DNA of 64,000 nt from Flammeovirga aprica JL-4 (GTDB lineage Bacteria; Bacteroidota; Bacteroidia; Cytophagales; Flammeovirgaceae), in assembly GCF_012844305.1 (NCBI RefSeq), contig NZ_JABANE010000015.1, positions 1-64,000 on the forward strand, read 5' to 3'. Below, piece after piece: positions 17,676 through 27,362 of this stretch. The notes under the pieces were generated by a model, which made no database searches, was not told the origin of the DNA, and saw nothing but the letters and a program-made list of their open reading frames with translations. Numbering within the stretch: position 1 is the stretch's first letter; each line of letters begins with the position of its first letter. A program made the translations under genes and the position numbers.

Positions 17676-19511
17676 TTATTCTATCAGTAACTTAAAGACC
17701 GCACTGCCTTTTGCTACCTGTATTTGTACTAAATAGAATCCCGCTGGCAGATCAGAGATATCATTCTGAACATTGGAAACAAACGTTCCTTGTTTCATCA
17801 GTTTACCGTTTATATCCATAATGCTGAATGCACCTGATGCATTTTCATATGAACGGATATTGAACGCCCCGCTTGCTGGATTCGGATATAGTGTAGTTCC
17901 CGTGAGAACTTGATTATTTATGCTTGTAACTGGAGGCGTTTCCTCACCGCCTTCTTCCTCTTTTTCTTCTCCTTTAATGATCTGAATTGGCTGTACTCCT
18001 ACATTCTTTTTTATACCGCTTGAAGTCGTCATCTGTACAAAAAGATAGTAGAACTCGTTAGACGCAATTTCAGTGATGGGCTTGATATCTGCCAATGGAA
18101 TTTCTGTTTCTACCACACCTTCTACCGTACCTATATAATCTTCCAGATCCACTGAAATATCACTGATCACTTGCCATCCTCCATCACTTTTGATATATCG
18201 TAATTTTAGTTTGATGGATTCACCCACTGTTTCACCTGTTCCTGCGTGATATTCAAATTTCACAGGCATGGCACTTCCGATCTCATATTGAGTAGTTAAT
18301 AACTCATCTGAATCCGTGAACTCGATAAAGCTTTCCACATATTGCCCCACCGTAATATCTACCTCTGTTGATATTTCATTATTTTCTTTTGATTTCACCA
18401 CCAAAGTTGTCTGTCCTTCGGCAACGCCTGTTATGACTCCATTTTCATCAATTGTGGCAATAGATGTATCTTTTATTTCCCATTCCACTTCTGGATTATC
18501 GGCTCCAAAAGGAAGAACGTTGAAAGTAACAGGAAGTGTTTTAGTCGCTGAAACCACAATAGGATTAGGGTTCACTTCAATACTTTCTACTGCCAAAGCA
18601 TACCATTCTTCAATTGTCAAAGTAAAGCTTTCAGATATTCCGTTAGTGGTGGTCACTGTAATCGTTGCTGATGCTCCTACCTCACCTACAGCGGTGACAT
18701 TTCCATTTTCTACTGTCAAAACAGCCTCATCAGATGAAACCCAAGTCACTTCTTTTTGTGTGTTGACCGGCTGTAAATCTACATCAAACTGCAATGATGC
18801 TCCTTTACGGACTTTTGTAATATCTGCTGGTAAAATAGAAATACCCGTTGGAGTTACAAAAGGTCTGTATTCCTCTGGAAACTGCAGTGCTAGATCTTGA
18901 TTGCCAATTGCTTTTGGAGGGTTATCCAAATAGAAAAGAATATAATCAATGCTCGCTCCGGCTGATCTTCCGGACATCACCAAAGTATATTCCTCCCCTT
19001 CTATTAAACCATAAGTAGCATGAGCGTGTGAACCAATTTCCAAGCTGTGGCAAGTTCCCCAAACTCTTACACCTCTTCCCCAGAATTTATGGTCTTTTTC
19101 TAGTTCTGATTTCGGTTTGGTCGTAGCACTGGTATAATTTCCTTCCAAACGAACAAACATGTCGTTTTTCTGATCCCCTTTTTCATCTTCTGTCAAGGGT
19201 TGATACAAACGCATCAACATTCTATAATCACCTGATTTTTTACAAGTGAATTTGTACGTCAAAGGAGATTCTTTAGAAGCCCAGGCTCCTGTAAACTCAA
19301 TGTAAGTTTGGTTGAGTGCTTCAATTCCATCTCCTTTATAGTAGAGCGGATCTTCTGGTGTTCTCAGCTTCCATTTTCCCAATGGAGAGTCCGTATCTTC
19401 CGCTTCAAAAGCAATGAAATCTTCCCCATAGTGGATGTTTTTCTGGCTGAAACCAAAATTTGAAACACAGATTAAAAGTAATGTTAGAATGGTAAATTTT
19501 GTACTTCTCAT
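17676..19511 (-). CDS. Secreted carbohydrate-binding protein with Ig-like domains and type IX tail
   Basis: A 611-residue protein. After the signal peptide, residues ~25-200 form a galactose-binding-like module (FIAFEAEDTDSPLGKWKLR, GDYRMLMRLYQP, SIDYILFYLDNPP), as in CBM6/35-like domains. Two BIG2-type Ig domains follow (VTWVSSDEAVLTVENGNVTA, VEWEIKDTSIATIDENGVIT), then a further sandwich, an acidic linker (GEEKEEEGGEETPP) and a type IX secretion sorting domain (LYPNPASGAFNI to the end). No catalytic domain is visible. It is probably a surface-attached or released glycan-binding protein. It lies 17 bases after the gene at 19529. Confidence 0.8.
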   Translation of the reverse strand: MRSTKFTILTLLLICVSNFGFSQKNIHYGEDFIAFEAEDTDSPLGKWKLRTPEDPLYYKGDGIEALNQTYIEFTGAWASKESPLTYKFTCKKSGDYRMLMRLYQPLTEDEKGDQKNDMFVRLEGNYTSATTKPKSELEKDHKFWGRGVRVWGTCHSLEIGSHAHATYGLIEGEEYTLVMSGRSAGASIDYILFYLDNPPKAIGNQDLALQFPEEYRPFVTPTGISILPADITKVRKGASLQFDVDLQPVNTQKEVTWVSSDEAVLTVENGNVTAVGEVGASATITVTTTNGISESFTLTIEEWYALAVESIEVNPNPIVVSATKTLPVTFNVLPFGADNPEVEWEIKDTSIATIDENGVITGVAEGQTTLVVKSKENNEISTEVDITVGQYVESFIEFTDSDELLTTQYEIGSAMPVKFEYHAGTGETVGESIKLKLRYIKSDGGWQVISDISVDLEDYIGTVEGVVETEIPLADIKPITEIASNEFYYLFVQMTTSSGIKKNVGVQPIQIIKGEEKEEEGGEETPPVTSINNQVLTGTTLYPNPASGAFNIRSYENASGAFSIMDINGKLMKQGTFVSNVQNDISDLPAGFYLVQIQVAKGSAVFKLLIE

Positions 19512-19528
19512 AATTAAAATTGTTAACG

Positions 19529-22500
19529 TTATTTTTTGAGTAATTTGATTGTATAAATAGTGTTGTTTTGGGAGAACTTACAGATATACACACCTGTATG
19601 TAATGCATTTAAATTGATATTCTCTTCAGGTAGAATATTCTTATTTAAAATCAAGTTTCCTGTTGTTGTGTAGATATATATAGTTGTTGGTTGTGTCAAT
19701 GATTTTATTTTCATTACCCTGTCAATAGGCTGAGGGTAAACTTGATAGTTCGTTTTAGAAGTGGGATCAATAGAGGTTGGTACTTCTTCTTCAGGGTTTT
19801 CTTCCTCCTCTTCGTTTCCCCCTTCTTCTCCTTCATTTTCTTCCTCTTCTTCGCCCTCTGAAGCGTCATCCTCAGTTACTGTGAGTAATACATAATCAGA
19901 ATATTGCCCATCATTTGAAGTCACCCAAACCTTCACTAAACCGATAGATTTTGCTTCAATTTCTCCTGCTGTCGAAACAGTAGCTATTTCGTCATTGGCC
20001 GACTTGTACAGCAAAGTGTTTTGATCGAGTCCATCAGTCGCAACATTCATTTGATGATTTGTATCCAGTTTTAATTTTAAGGTTTGCTTTTCTACAGTGA
20101 TTTTACGACTAGCTTTACCATCAGCATATTTTCCCTCCAGAAAACCACTTCCTAGTACAGTCATGATGATACGGTCAGGAATCTGAACATCAAATGCGAT
20201 ATCAGTGATCTTGTCAGGCTGTCCGATCGTCAAGTTATTTTTAGTCCAATGCAAACCTCTGTCCTCACTTAAATACACTCCTGGGTTTAGTGATTTATCG
20301 CCATTGATCAATACTAAGCAGTTGTGATCGAAGGGTGAAACATCAAACTGAAAACCGTATTCACCTGTAAAAATCTGTGTCCATGTTGTTCCAAAATCAT
20401 CCGAGTACCAAGCTCCTCCATTATCAAAAGCTCCATCTTCACGACCTCCTGTAATGTAGATTCTCTGTGTATGATCAAATGTGATGCTATTTACTCCTTC
20501 AATTTGTGATGGAATTGTAATTTGTGTCCACGACTCCCCTCTGTTATTACTGAAGAAAAGCCCACCTTTCTCTTTTCCTTTTTCCTTATTGTATTGGCAA
20601 GCCACAAAAAGGGACGCATAAGAATTATCTCTAGGATCAAATTCTATATCCACTACTTTTGGCCATGTTGGCAGGCCATTATTTCTTCTATTAAACTGCT
20701 TACCTCCATCTGTAGAAGCAAAGAAACCACCTTGTTTCTGTAAGTCTACTTCTTTATTGATATTCACCCCAAAGTACATAAACTCAGGTTGACGAGGATC
20801 TATGGTCAACTGATTCGTACGCATATACCATTCTCCATCGGTAGCATTTCCCCATACTTCCCAAGTCTTTCCTGCATCTTCAGAACGCATGATATTTTCC
20901 ATATGCTTTTGACGCATAGAAGTAGTAAATACAATATTTTCATCCAATGGGTGAGTAGTCACCGCAAAGACAGTTTCAGCAGATTCTTCTAAAAATTCTA
21001 CCGCTATTTTATCATCTAAACGTTTGTCTGTGGTTTTCCAAAGTTGATGTTCTCCAGAACCCAAATACATGATTCCCTCACCTAAACGCTTGTCTTGATG
21101 AATCACTGAACCCGGATGATTAGAGTTTCCTCTTCCTACCAAATAACCTTCTACTGTATAATCTTCATCCACTTGCTTCCAAGTGGCACCTTTATCTGTG
21201 CTTAAAAAGGTATTATGAGAGAACAATAACATCACATCTCCACGTTTGTTGACAGAGCAATAACGCATCGATCGTAAAGGGTAATTGTCTTTGAATTGTT
21301 GTGAGGTTATCAAATGCCCTTCTTCCATATTATCATCAAAAGGGTTGTTTCTTTTGGTCCAGAAATCTTTATCATTTTCCCAAGCTGTTTGAAAATCACG
21401 TGCTACATTGATCCATGTTTCCCCTCGGTTTTCAGTTTTCCAAAGCCTTCCCGGAAGAATTGAATACTGTGTTTGTGCATCGTAAAAGCCAACATACAAA
21501 GTGTTAGGATCACTAGGATCTACATTGATGGAATTGAAAAACTGCAGTGCTTTTGTAGGCAATTGTGGATAGGCTTTCTGTGCATCTTGTGTAGTAGAAA
21601 ACTGAAACCATTTCTGGATGTATTGATAGTAATTCCAACTTACACCACCGGTCAACTCGTTTAAATCAAGGTACAAGTTGCCATTGCTCTTTACCCAAGT
21701 ATCACCATTATCTTCCGACTTGAAGATACCTCCTGTGTTTCTAGTTGTAGTGCCATCAGCAAAATAACGTACTTGATCTATTACATACAGAACAAATTCT
21801 TTCGTTTCAGCATTGAAATAATAATCCATATCCATCATGGTATTATTATCAAATGCATCTACACCAATTTGTGACCAAGTTGTTCCTTTATCCGATGATT
21901 TATACAAACCATAATTTGAAGCGGCAAAGACGATATTATTGTCATTGGGATGGACAATGATTCTACAAAACTGTGCTTTCTCATTAATTCCAGAAGTCAG
22001 TTCCGTCCAGCTTTGACCTGCATTTTCTGTTCTCCAGATCTTCCCTTGAAATTCTTTTTTATAATGAATATTCTCTCTTCCTCTAGGAGTGGCTTGATTA
22101 ATTTTTGTCATGGTATTCCACCCTAAATGCGACTGTCCTCTAGGGTGAGCCCCTGCTCCTACCAACCATACTTTTTCATCTTGAGGATCTAAACCAATCG
22201 CTGAAACTTTGGCGTACCAGCCTTTCTTATCAAAACCTTGATTATCGTTATCATACCATGGACAATTGTTTTGATATTGCCAGCTTTTACCGGTATCATT
22301 TGTCGTAAAACAACGTGACCCTTCTATGGCTAATCCAAATTTCGGTTCCTTTTCTGAATAGTACATATCGGCCAATCTCCTCACATAAAGACCTGTTCCA
22401 TCAGGATCTTTTACCGTGTACCATGTTTTACCATTGTCCTCCGTCTGATAAGTATTGTGCATATCTGGAGAAGTCAGACAAATATCTGGATTGGTAGGGT

Positions 22501-22675
22501 GATACCTTAAAAAATTGACATAACCTGCGTTTCCAGGGCCAAACTGACTCCAAGTGATCTTGTTACTTGAAGTCATTCTTTCATTTTTCAATGTAGAAAA
22601 GAAAGCTGGATCTTGTGCCCATCCTAGGAAAGGCAGTAAGCTTAAAAAAATCAGAGTAGTAGTTGTTCTTTGCAT
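19529..22675 (-). CDS. Large secreted Asp-box propeller protein with BIG2 domain and type IX tail
   Basis: A 1048-residue protein with signal peptide (LPFLGWAQ). About twelve Asp-box motifs of the S/T-x-D-x-G-x-T-W kind (DNGKTW, DKGTTW, DNGDTW, NRGETW, DKGATW, DAGKTW, NRGESW, DFGTTW and others) build one or two beta-propellers, as in sortilin/VPS10 and GH74-like proteins. A BIG2-like domain (IATVSTAGEIEAKSIGLVKV), a glutamate-rich linker of about 30 residues and a type IX sorting domain (NYQVYPQPIDRVMKI) close it. Whether it is an enzyme or a binding protein cannot be told. The 872-residue neighbour is a paralogue. Confidence 0.8.
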   Translation of the reverse strand: MQRTTTTLIFLSLLPFLGWAQDPAFFSTLKNERMTSSNKITWSQFGPGNAGYVNFLRYHPTNPDICLTSPDMHNTYQTEDNGKTWYTVKDPDGTGLYVRRLADMYYSEKEPKFGLAIEGSRCFTTNDTGKSWQYQNNCPWYDNDNQGFDKKGWYAKVSAIGLDPQDEKVWLVGAGAHPRGQSHLGWNTMTKINQATPRGRENIHYKKEFQGKIWRTENAGQSWTELTSGINEKAQFCRIIVHPNDNNIVFAASNYGLYKSSDKGTTWSQIGVDAFDNNTMMDMDYYFNAETKEFVLYVIDQVRYFADGTTTRNTGGIFKSEDNGDTWVKSNGNLYLDLNELTGGVSWNYYQYIQKWFQFSTTQDAQKAYPQLPTKALQFFNSINVDPSDPNTLYVGFYDAQTQYSILPGRLWKTENRGETWINVARDFQTAWENDKDFWTKRNNPFDDNMEEGHLITSQQFKDNYPLRSMRYCSVNKRGDVMLLFSHNTFLSTDKGATWKQVDEDYTVEGYLVGRGNSNHPGSVIHQDKRLGEGIMYLGSGEHQLWKTTDKRLDDKIAVEFLEESAETVFAVTTHPLDENIVFTTSMRQKHMENIMRSEDAGKTWEVWGNATDGEWYMRTNQLTIDPRQPEFMYFGVNINKEVDLQKQGGFFASTDGGKQFNRRNNGLPTWPKVVDIEFDPRDNSYASLFVACQYNKEKGKEKGGLFFSNNRGESWTQITIPSQIEGVNSITFDHTQRIYITGGREDGAFDNGGAWYSDDFGTTWTQIFTGEYGFQFDVSPFDHNCLVLINGDKSLNPGVYLSEDRGLHWTKNNLTIGQPDKITDIAFDVQIPDRIIMTVLGSGFLEGKYADGKASRKITVEKQTLKLKLDTNHQMNVATDGLDQNTLLYKSANDEIATVSTAGEIEAKSIGLVKVWVTSNDGQYSDYVLLTVTEDDASEGEEEEENEGEEGGNEEEEENPEEEVPTSIDPTSKTNYQVYPQPIDRVMKIKSLTQPTTIYIYTTTGNLILNKNILPEENINLNALHTGVYICKFSQNNTIYTIKLLKK

Positions 22676-22767
22676 AGATAGTGTGCTCTATTAAAGTGTA
22701 AAAGGGAAAAAGCGAAGTCTACTTGTGTAAACTTTTGTAATTAAAATTGAAGTGTGAGTGAAGCTGA

Positions 22768-25383
22768 CTATTGAGTGAGCCAGCCTTTTTCGTCGTTATT
22801 GAGGTACGTAATAAACCATCCACATCCCCATGATGCACACCAAAGTACATTCTCATTATAAGGGTCAGGTTTTACGTCTACTATTTTGTTAGGTTGTCCG
22901 AGTCCTTTGTTAATTTTATTCCAAGTCTTTCCTCCATTTTGAGATAAATAGACTCCTGGATTTTTAAATTTTCCTTTCTGATCACCCGCCTGTCCAGCTA
23001 CACTGATCACTATTAAATCAGGATTGACCGGTGAAGTTTCTGCTTGCCATACAAAAGATGCTTTGAAGATCTTCTTCCATGTTTTTCCTTTATTCTCACT
23101 TTTCCAAAGTCCACCTTCGTTGTACTCTCCCGTTCTTCTTCCAGCACTTATATAAATGTGTTTTGTATTGCGATCTATAAAAACATTATTGACGGCTTTT
23201 ATTTCTGATGGAATACGCATCTTTTTCCACTGACTGCCTTTATCTGTAGATTTAAACAAACCTCCATTATTGTCATTTACGGCGGCATATAAAGTAGTTG
23301 GATTTTCAGGGTCCATGATGATTCTTCTGATACTTGCCCCTTTATGATCCATTCCATTATTACTCACTTCCCATGTATAACCTCCATCTTGCGAACGATA
23401 AAAACCATATTGCCCTTTTGTCAACTTTGGTCCTCTACCTCCACTTACTTCAGAAATCATTTGATAAGTGGCACAGAAATACATATTCTGAGGGTTTTCA
23501 GGATCAATAATCAATGCGTTCTGAGCGGCTAACTTTTTATGGAGCGGACTGTCCACATCAAAAATAGTGGCGATGTTTTCCCATGTTTTCCCACCATCAT
23601 TTGATCGGCGAAGTTTCCCTCTATGACTTTGACGCCACCCCAAAATATAAATGATATTGGGGTCTTTAGGATGTACAGCCACCGTAGAGACAGAGTGCAT
23701 TCCAAAATGATTTACCTGCCCTTCTAACTGTTGAACAGCCACTGCCTGAGGATCTTTCCAATTACCAATACTTGCAGTTTCCCAAAGCCCATGTTCACCA
23801 CTGCAAAGTAATCTTCGTTCAGGAATACCCGTTTCTAACAACATAAATCTACCGGGTAAATTGCTTCCTCCTCTTCCTATCCATTTTTGGCTTCCAGCAG
23901 CAGTCTCGTCGTCATCAATTTGGATCCAGCTGTAGCCATGATCTGTAGATTTTAATGTTTGTTGGTCTATCCCTATAAACAACTCTCCTTTTGCATTGAC
24001 CGCCAACATTCTATTGCCAGAACGAGCAGGTTCTAAATCCATATAATATTGTAAATGAGCAAATTTAATATTGCTTCCTGTATCATTGTTTCTTTGTTTC
24101 CAATACGCTGTATCCTTATTTTCCAACCAATACTTTCCTTGTCTTGCTGTCACTTTCCATGTTTTACCGCCATCTCTTGTTGACCATAAATCTCCGGGGC
24201 CAAATGTAAAATCATGCTTTTTATTAAAAGCCACATGAATCTCATTGGGATCTAAAGGATTTACGACAATGCGATTGAAAACGGAAAGTGTTTTTTGTGG
24301 CAACTGAGTAAATTTCCCTTTCGCTTCTTTTTTTGAAATACCAAACCAATAGCCCATCGTTCTGTAAAAACGATCATGTTCAGCAGTAAAATGTATTTGA
24401 CTTAAATCGAAGTAAAGATTTCCAGTAATGTCATTCCAGCTTTCCCCTAAATCATCGCTTCTAAAAACACCACCTTTGGCTGTTACAGACTTTCCTTCTT
24501 CTTTATAATAAGTTTGCTCCACAAGGTATAACGAGAATTTTTCATTTTTCTCATCAAAGTAAGATACCATATCTCTTGGCAAATTATTCGGTAATCCTTC
24601 TGCACAAGCCTTCCAGCTTTTTCCTTCATTTTTACTCTTAAATACACCATGATTGGTGGCTATCCAAATTAAATTGGGTTGAGAAGGATGGATGATAATT
24701 CTTCCTATATCTAAATCGTCTGCAATTCCTGTCGCTATTCTCTTGAAGGATTTTCCAGCATTTGTGGTCTTTAATATATATCCATAATTAGCTCTCTTGT
24801 GCTGAATGCCATTTAGATTTTTGAGTGAACGGTGATTATTTTTTACATTCCAAAAATCACCTGCACCAATGTACCAAGTCTTATCGTCCTTTGGATGAAT
24901 TGCCAATTTTGTATGTGCCTTATCTATATCGGCTACTTGTTTCCAAGATCTTCCTCTATCTTCTGAAGTATATACTCCTCCTTCTCTTTCTATCGCTACT
25001 CCAAAATCAGGGTTGTTCTTTGAAAATTGAATATCATGAGTCCTCTCCAAATCATATCCCAAGCCATCTGAATCTTTTACAGTTTGCCATGATTGACCGC
25101 CATCCCATGTACCAAAAGTAACATGCATATCGGGTCCCATAAACATCACATTTGTATCTGTAGGGTGGCACCAAAACTCCTCACAATAGCCCGACATTCC
25201 AGGGCCGAAGTTCTTCCATACAATAGAAGTATCAGAAATTACTTTCTCATTTCTTATTTTATTAAAATAGGAATTATCAATGCTTTGTCCCCAAAGTAAA
25301 CAAGGCAAAAAAAGGGATAATAGTAAACTAAAAAGTTTCTTAGGAGTAGTGTCTGTCTTCATAGATCTCATTTCATTTCGCAT
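22768..25383 (-). CDS. Secreted Asp-box propeller protein, paralogue without type IX tail
   Basis: About 871 residues; a TTG one codon upstream (25384-25386) could also be called. The signal peptide (MKTDTTPKKLFSLLLSLFLP) starts at an internal ATG at 25362, which may be the real start. About twelve Asp-boxes are seen (DGGQSW, DRGRSW, NEGKSW, DLGESW, DGGKTW, DHGYSW, DGGYTW, NKGKTW, NGGKTW). It is homologous to the 1048-residue protein up to its Ig domain but ends after the propeller. Without the sorting tail it should stay in the periplasm or be exported by another route. It heads the operon; TATTTTTG at 25391-25384 resembles a -7 box but has no -33 partner. Confidence 0.78.
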   Translation of the reverse strand: MRNEMRSMKTDTTPKKLFSLLLSLFLPCLLWGQSIDNSYFNKIRNEKVISDTSIVWKNFGPGMSGYCEEFWCHPTDTNVMFMGPDMHVTFGTWDGGQSWQTVKDSDGLGYDLERTHDIQFSKNNPDFGVAIEREGGVYTSEDRGRSWKQVADIDKAHTKLAIHPKDDKTWYIGAGDFWNVKNNHRSLKNLNGIQHKRANYGYILKTTNAGKSFKRIATGIADDLDIGRIIIHPSQPNLIWIATNHGVFKSKNEGKSWKACAEGLPNNLPRDMVSYFDEKNEKFSLYLVEQTYYKEEGKSVTAKGGVFRSDDLGESWNDITGNLYFDLSQIHFTAEHDRFYRTMGYWFGISKKEAKGKFTQLPQKTLSVFNRIVVNPLDPNEIHVAFNKKHDFTFGPGDLWSTRDGGKTWKVTARQGKYWLENKDTAYWKQRNNDTGSNIKFAHLQYYMDLEPARSGNRMLAVNAKGELFIGIDQQTLKSTDHGYSWIQIDDDETAAGSQKWIGRGGSNLPGRFMLLETGIPERRLLCSGEHGLWETASIGNWKDPQAVAVQQLEGQVNHFGMHSVSTVAVHPKDPNIIYILGWRQSHRGKLRRSNDGGKTWENIATIFDVDSPLHKKLAAQNALIIDPENPQNMYFCATYQMISEVSGGRGPKLTKGQYGFYRSQDGGYTWEVSNNGMDHKGASIRRIIMDPENPTTLYAAVNDNNGGLFKSTDKGSQWKKMRIPSEIKAVNNVFIDRNTKHIYISAGRRTGEYNEGGLWKSENKGKTWKKIFKASFVWQAETSPVNPDLIVISVAGQAGDQKGKFKNPGVYLSQNGGKTWNKINKGLGQPNKIVDVKPDPYNENVLWCASWGCGWFITYLNNDEKGWLTQ

Positions 25384-25386
25384 CAA

Positions 25387-25718
25387 AAATAGAAGACGAA
25401 AGAATGGAGATCAGATAAAAAAAACGTCAATAGAACGATTAAAAAATTACTCCCACTAAATAGAAAAATTTTCACCCCTTTATGCATAAAAAAATGGCTC
25501 ATACTATGTCAGCAAGACACAATATGAACCACATTAACTTTCAATAAGTATTTCAACAAACTTTCTATGATCTACTTTCAAGCTTCACTCTTCCTCATTT
25601 TTCCATTGATGAAAAACGAAACAAAAAATCTAGGCTTTTAAGCCAAAGCCAGGGAAGTAATTCTAAACGAATAGTATAGAGAGCCCACTGACACATATAA
25701 ATAGTGTTGTTTGGTTTA
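25387..25718. other. Intergenic region with degenerate interspersed repeat
   Basis: No gene is seen. The stretch ~25538-25660 resembles 55308-55440: TTAACTTTCAAT, then CTACTTTCAAGCT, CTTCCTCATTTTT and AAACGAAACAAAAAA in the same order as in the right copy. It is AT-rich otherwise. Confidence 0.45.
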
Positions 25719-26390
25719 CTAAGAGATAAAACGACTTGATATTTTCTCCATGAAGGATAGTTTTTTTATCCCCTGTTCATAATAGATTTTTTCAAGCACA
25801 CTACGTGCCATCAGTTTTGTTTTCAAGGGACCATTATTGGCAAGGTGGAGTACTCTTTTGATCCACTTTTCTGATCTCTCAAAACCTTTAAACTCAGAAA
25901 AATCAGGAGCCACCGCTAAAAATGATATCAAACTAAGAAAACCTAAATTATATTTTTCTGATCTCTTTAAATCCAGACAGGCGGTAACATGTTCCAACAT
26001 TTGATTATATAAATCATGGTCATCGTAATAAATATCAAATGTGAAAATACCATTGAGACAATCTAATGCATCAATGGTGACAGTATGAGTATTGACAAGT
26101 TTTACTACTCGTTTAATTTCCTCAAAAAGAAAAGGATACCATGTTGACCCCTCCTTATACGTCATAGCTCTATATACATAATAATTGCTTGAAACATAAT
26201 TCAAAATAATATTGCTCCTGACGTATTTTTTGATTGCTTCAGGGTTTTGATTTGCAAAGTGTAATACTTCCTCTACAAGGGTATCTTCCAGCTTATCGTC
26301 AAAATCATCATCAAAATAAGATTGATCATTTGCCTGATGATAATTTAACTGCTCAATAATACCTAATTTAGTTTGCTCTTCTGTTGCCAT
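25719..26390 (-). CDS. Cytoplasmic helical protein of unknown function
   Basis: About 223 residues from the ATG at 26390 (MATEEQTKL); a longer frame begins at 26426 but adds a poor N-terminus. There is no signal peptide or membrane segment. It has an acidic N-terminal third (DDDFDDKLEDTLVEEV) and then a series of amphipathic helices, possibly an alpha-solenoid (KAIKRVVKL-like repeats, LNLKRSEKY-like turns). I do not recognise a family. It stands alone between two non-coding stretches, so context says little. Confidence 0.6.
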   Translation of the reverse strand: MATEEQTKLGIIEQLNYHQANDQSYFDDDFDDKLEDTLVEEVLHFANQNPEAIKKYVRSNIILNYVSSNYYVYRAMTYKEGSTWYPFLFEEIKRVVKLVNTHTVTIDALDCLNGIFTFDIYYDDHDLYNQMLEHVTACLDLKRSEKYNLGFLSLISFLAVAPDFSEFKGFERSEKWIKRVLHLANNGPLKTKLMARSVLEKIYYEQGIKKLSFMEKISSRFIS

Positions 26391-26597
26391 AGTATCGTTA
26401 TTTACATTGTATTTTGTGATGCACAAAATAATAGATCTAATTAAATTATTGGTATAACTTCACATAATTTAATGAGGATTAGTATTGAATAAAAAAATCA
26501 CATGACTGCAACTTTATAATGCGGTATTCTCTTTTGTTATACTGTTCATTTACAAAAATCCTGTTCTTGTCATTAATGTAAACATCAACCTACAAAA

Positions 26598-26628
26598 AAT
26601 CAGTTCTACCCTCATGATAAAACTGATT
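26598..26628 (-). terminator. Terminator of the small Cys-rich lipoprotein gene
   Basis: The stem AATCAGTT/AACTGATT is followed on the minus strand by TTTTTT. It lies about 70 bases after the stop of the small lipoprotein gene and supports that gene being a separate transcription unit. Confidence 0.6.
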
Positions 26629-26699
26629 CCTCCTTACTTATATCAAACAATTATCAAATAGGTTTATCTACTCTATAACTAGATAAAACCTCTGTTACT

Positions 26700-26870
26700 T
26701 TAATAATTATACTCTTCTTCTCCTCTTGCAGGACAAAATTCTTTATGTGCCGGCTCACTTGAGCAATCTCCAAGTTCCTCATAGCACTGTGAGCAAATTA
26801 CAGATTCACAATTATCACAAGATGATAACCCTAGGGCAACTAATACAGCAATGATTAGGTTCTTTTTCAT
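26700..26870 (-). CDS. Tiny cysteine-rich lipoprotein
   Basis: A 56-residue reading frame starting MKKNLIIAVLVALGLSSC, a canonical lipoprotein signal with lipobox LSSC (Cys18). The mature 39 residues hold five further cysteines (CDNCESVICSQCYEELGDC and FCPAR) and end EEEYNY. The paired spacing CDNC and CSQC suggests metal binding or disulphides. An intrinsic terminator follows at 26598-26628. No family is recognised. The signal, the stop position and the terminator together make it a credible gene in spite of its length. Confidence 0.7.
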   Translation of the reverse strand: MKKNLIIAVLVALGLSSCDNCESVICSQCYEELGDCSSEPAHKEFCPARGEEEYNY

Positions 26871-27362
26871 ATCTATATATTTCGATTAGGTAGTGATATG
26901 TAACAATATTACATATTTAGTAAAACAATAAAGAGCGGTTACGTACTCTTTAGCGCTTGAAGACTTTACCTCTACTTACGCAATATATACTGACAGTTAA
27001 ATAACGAAAATAGTCATCCTGTTTTAAATTATATAACAATGTACTTTCGTTATTTCACATATAAACAACTCAAAATAAATACTGTAACAATACATGTTTA
27101 TTGTTACTTTAACGTTTCTGTATTTATTCTAAGTTATATAAGTACCTGTTCAAAATTATCTATAGCTTAAATGCATTTGAATTAAACTCAGGTTTCGTTA
27201 AAATTTTTCGCCTTAGCTATGGCTAGGACTGTAAATTTTGCCTTACCTGAGATCAATTCATTCTACATTAATAAACTATATTTAATTATGATCAGCTACT
27301 TATTGAACTATCAAAAGGTCTACGAAGGTTAGATCCGACTACTCATGCACCTCAGCTTACTT
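26871..27362. other. Intergenic region with one large stem-loop
   Basis: No gene is seen. At about 27189-27251 CAGGT/ACCTG, AAAATTT/AAATTTT and an inner CCTTAGC/GCTAGG form a long interrupted stem. It lies downstream of the transglutaminase-like gene on the minus strand and upstream of the small lipoprotein gene. The purpose is unknown; the T run needed for a terminator is weak. Confidence 0.4.

Noticed and set aside
18316-18900. 194-codon open frame on the plus strand
   Set aside because: It is the complement of the Ig-like domains of the protein at 17676; the Thr/Val/Ser-rich translation mirrors the repeats of the real gene.
25384-25391. -7 promoter box directly at the start of the propeller gene
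   Set aside because: The sequence fits TAnnTTTG but no -33 element lies at the right distance and it would leave no leader before the first ATG; kept only as a remark in the gene entry.
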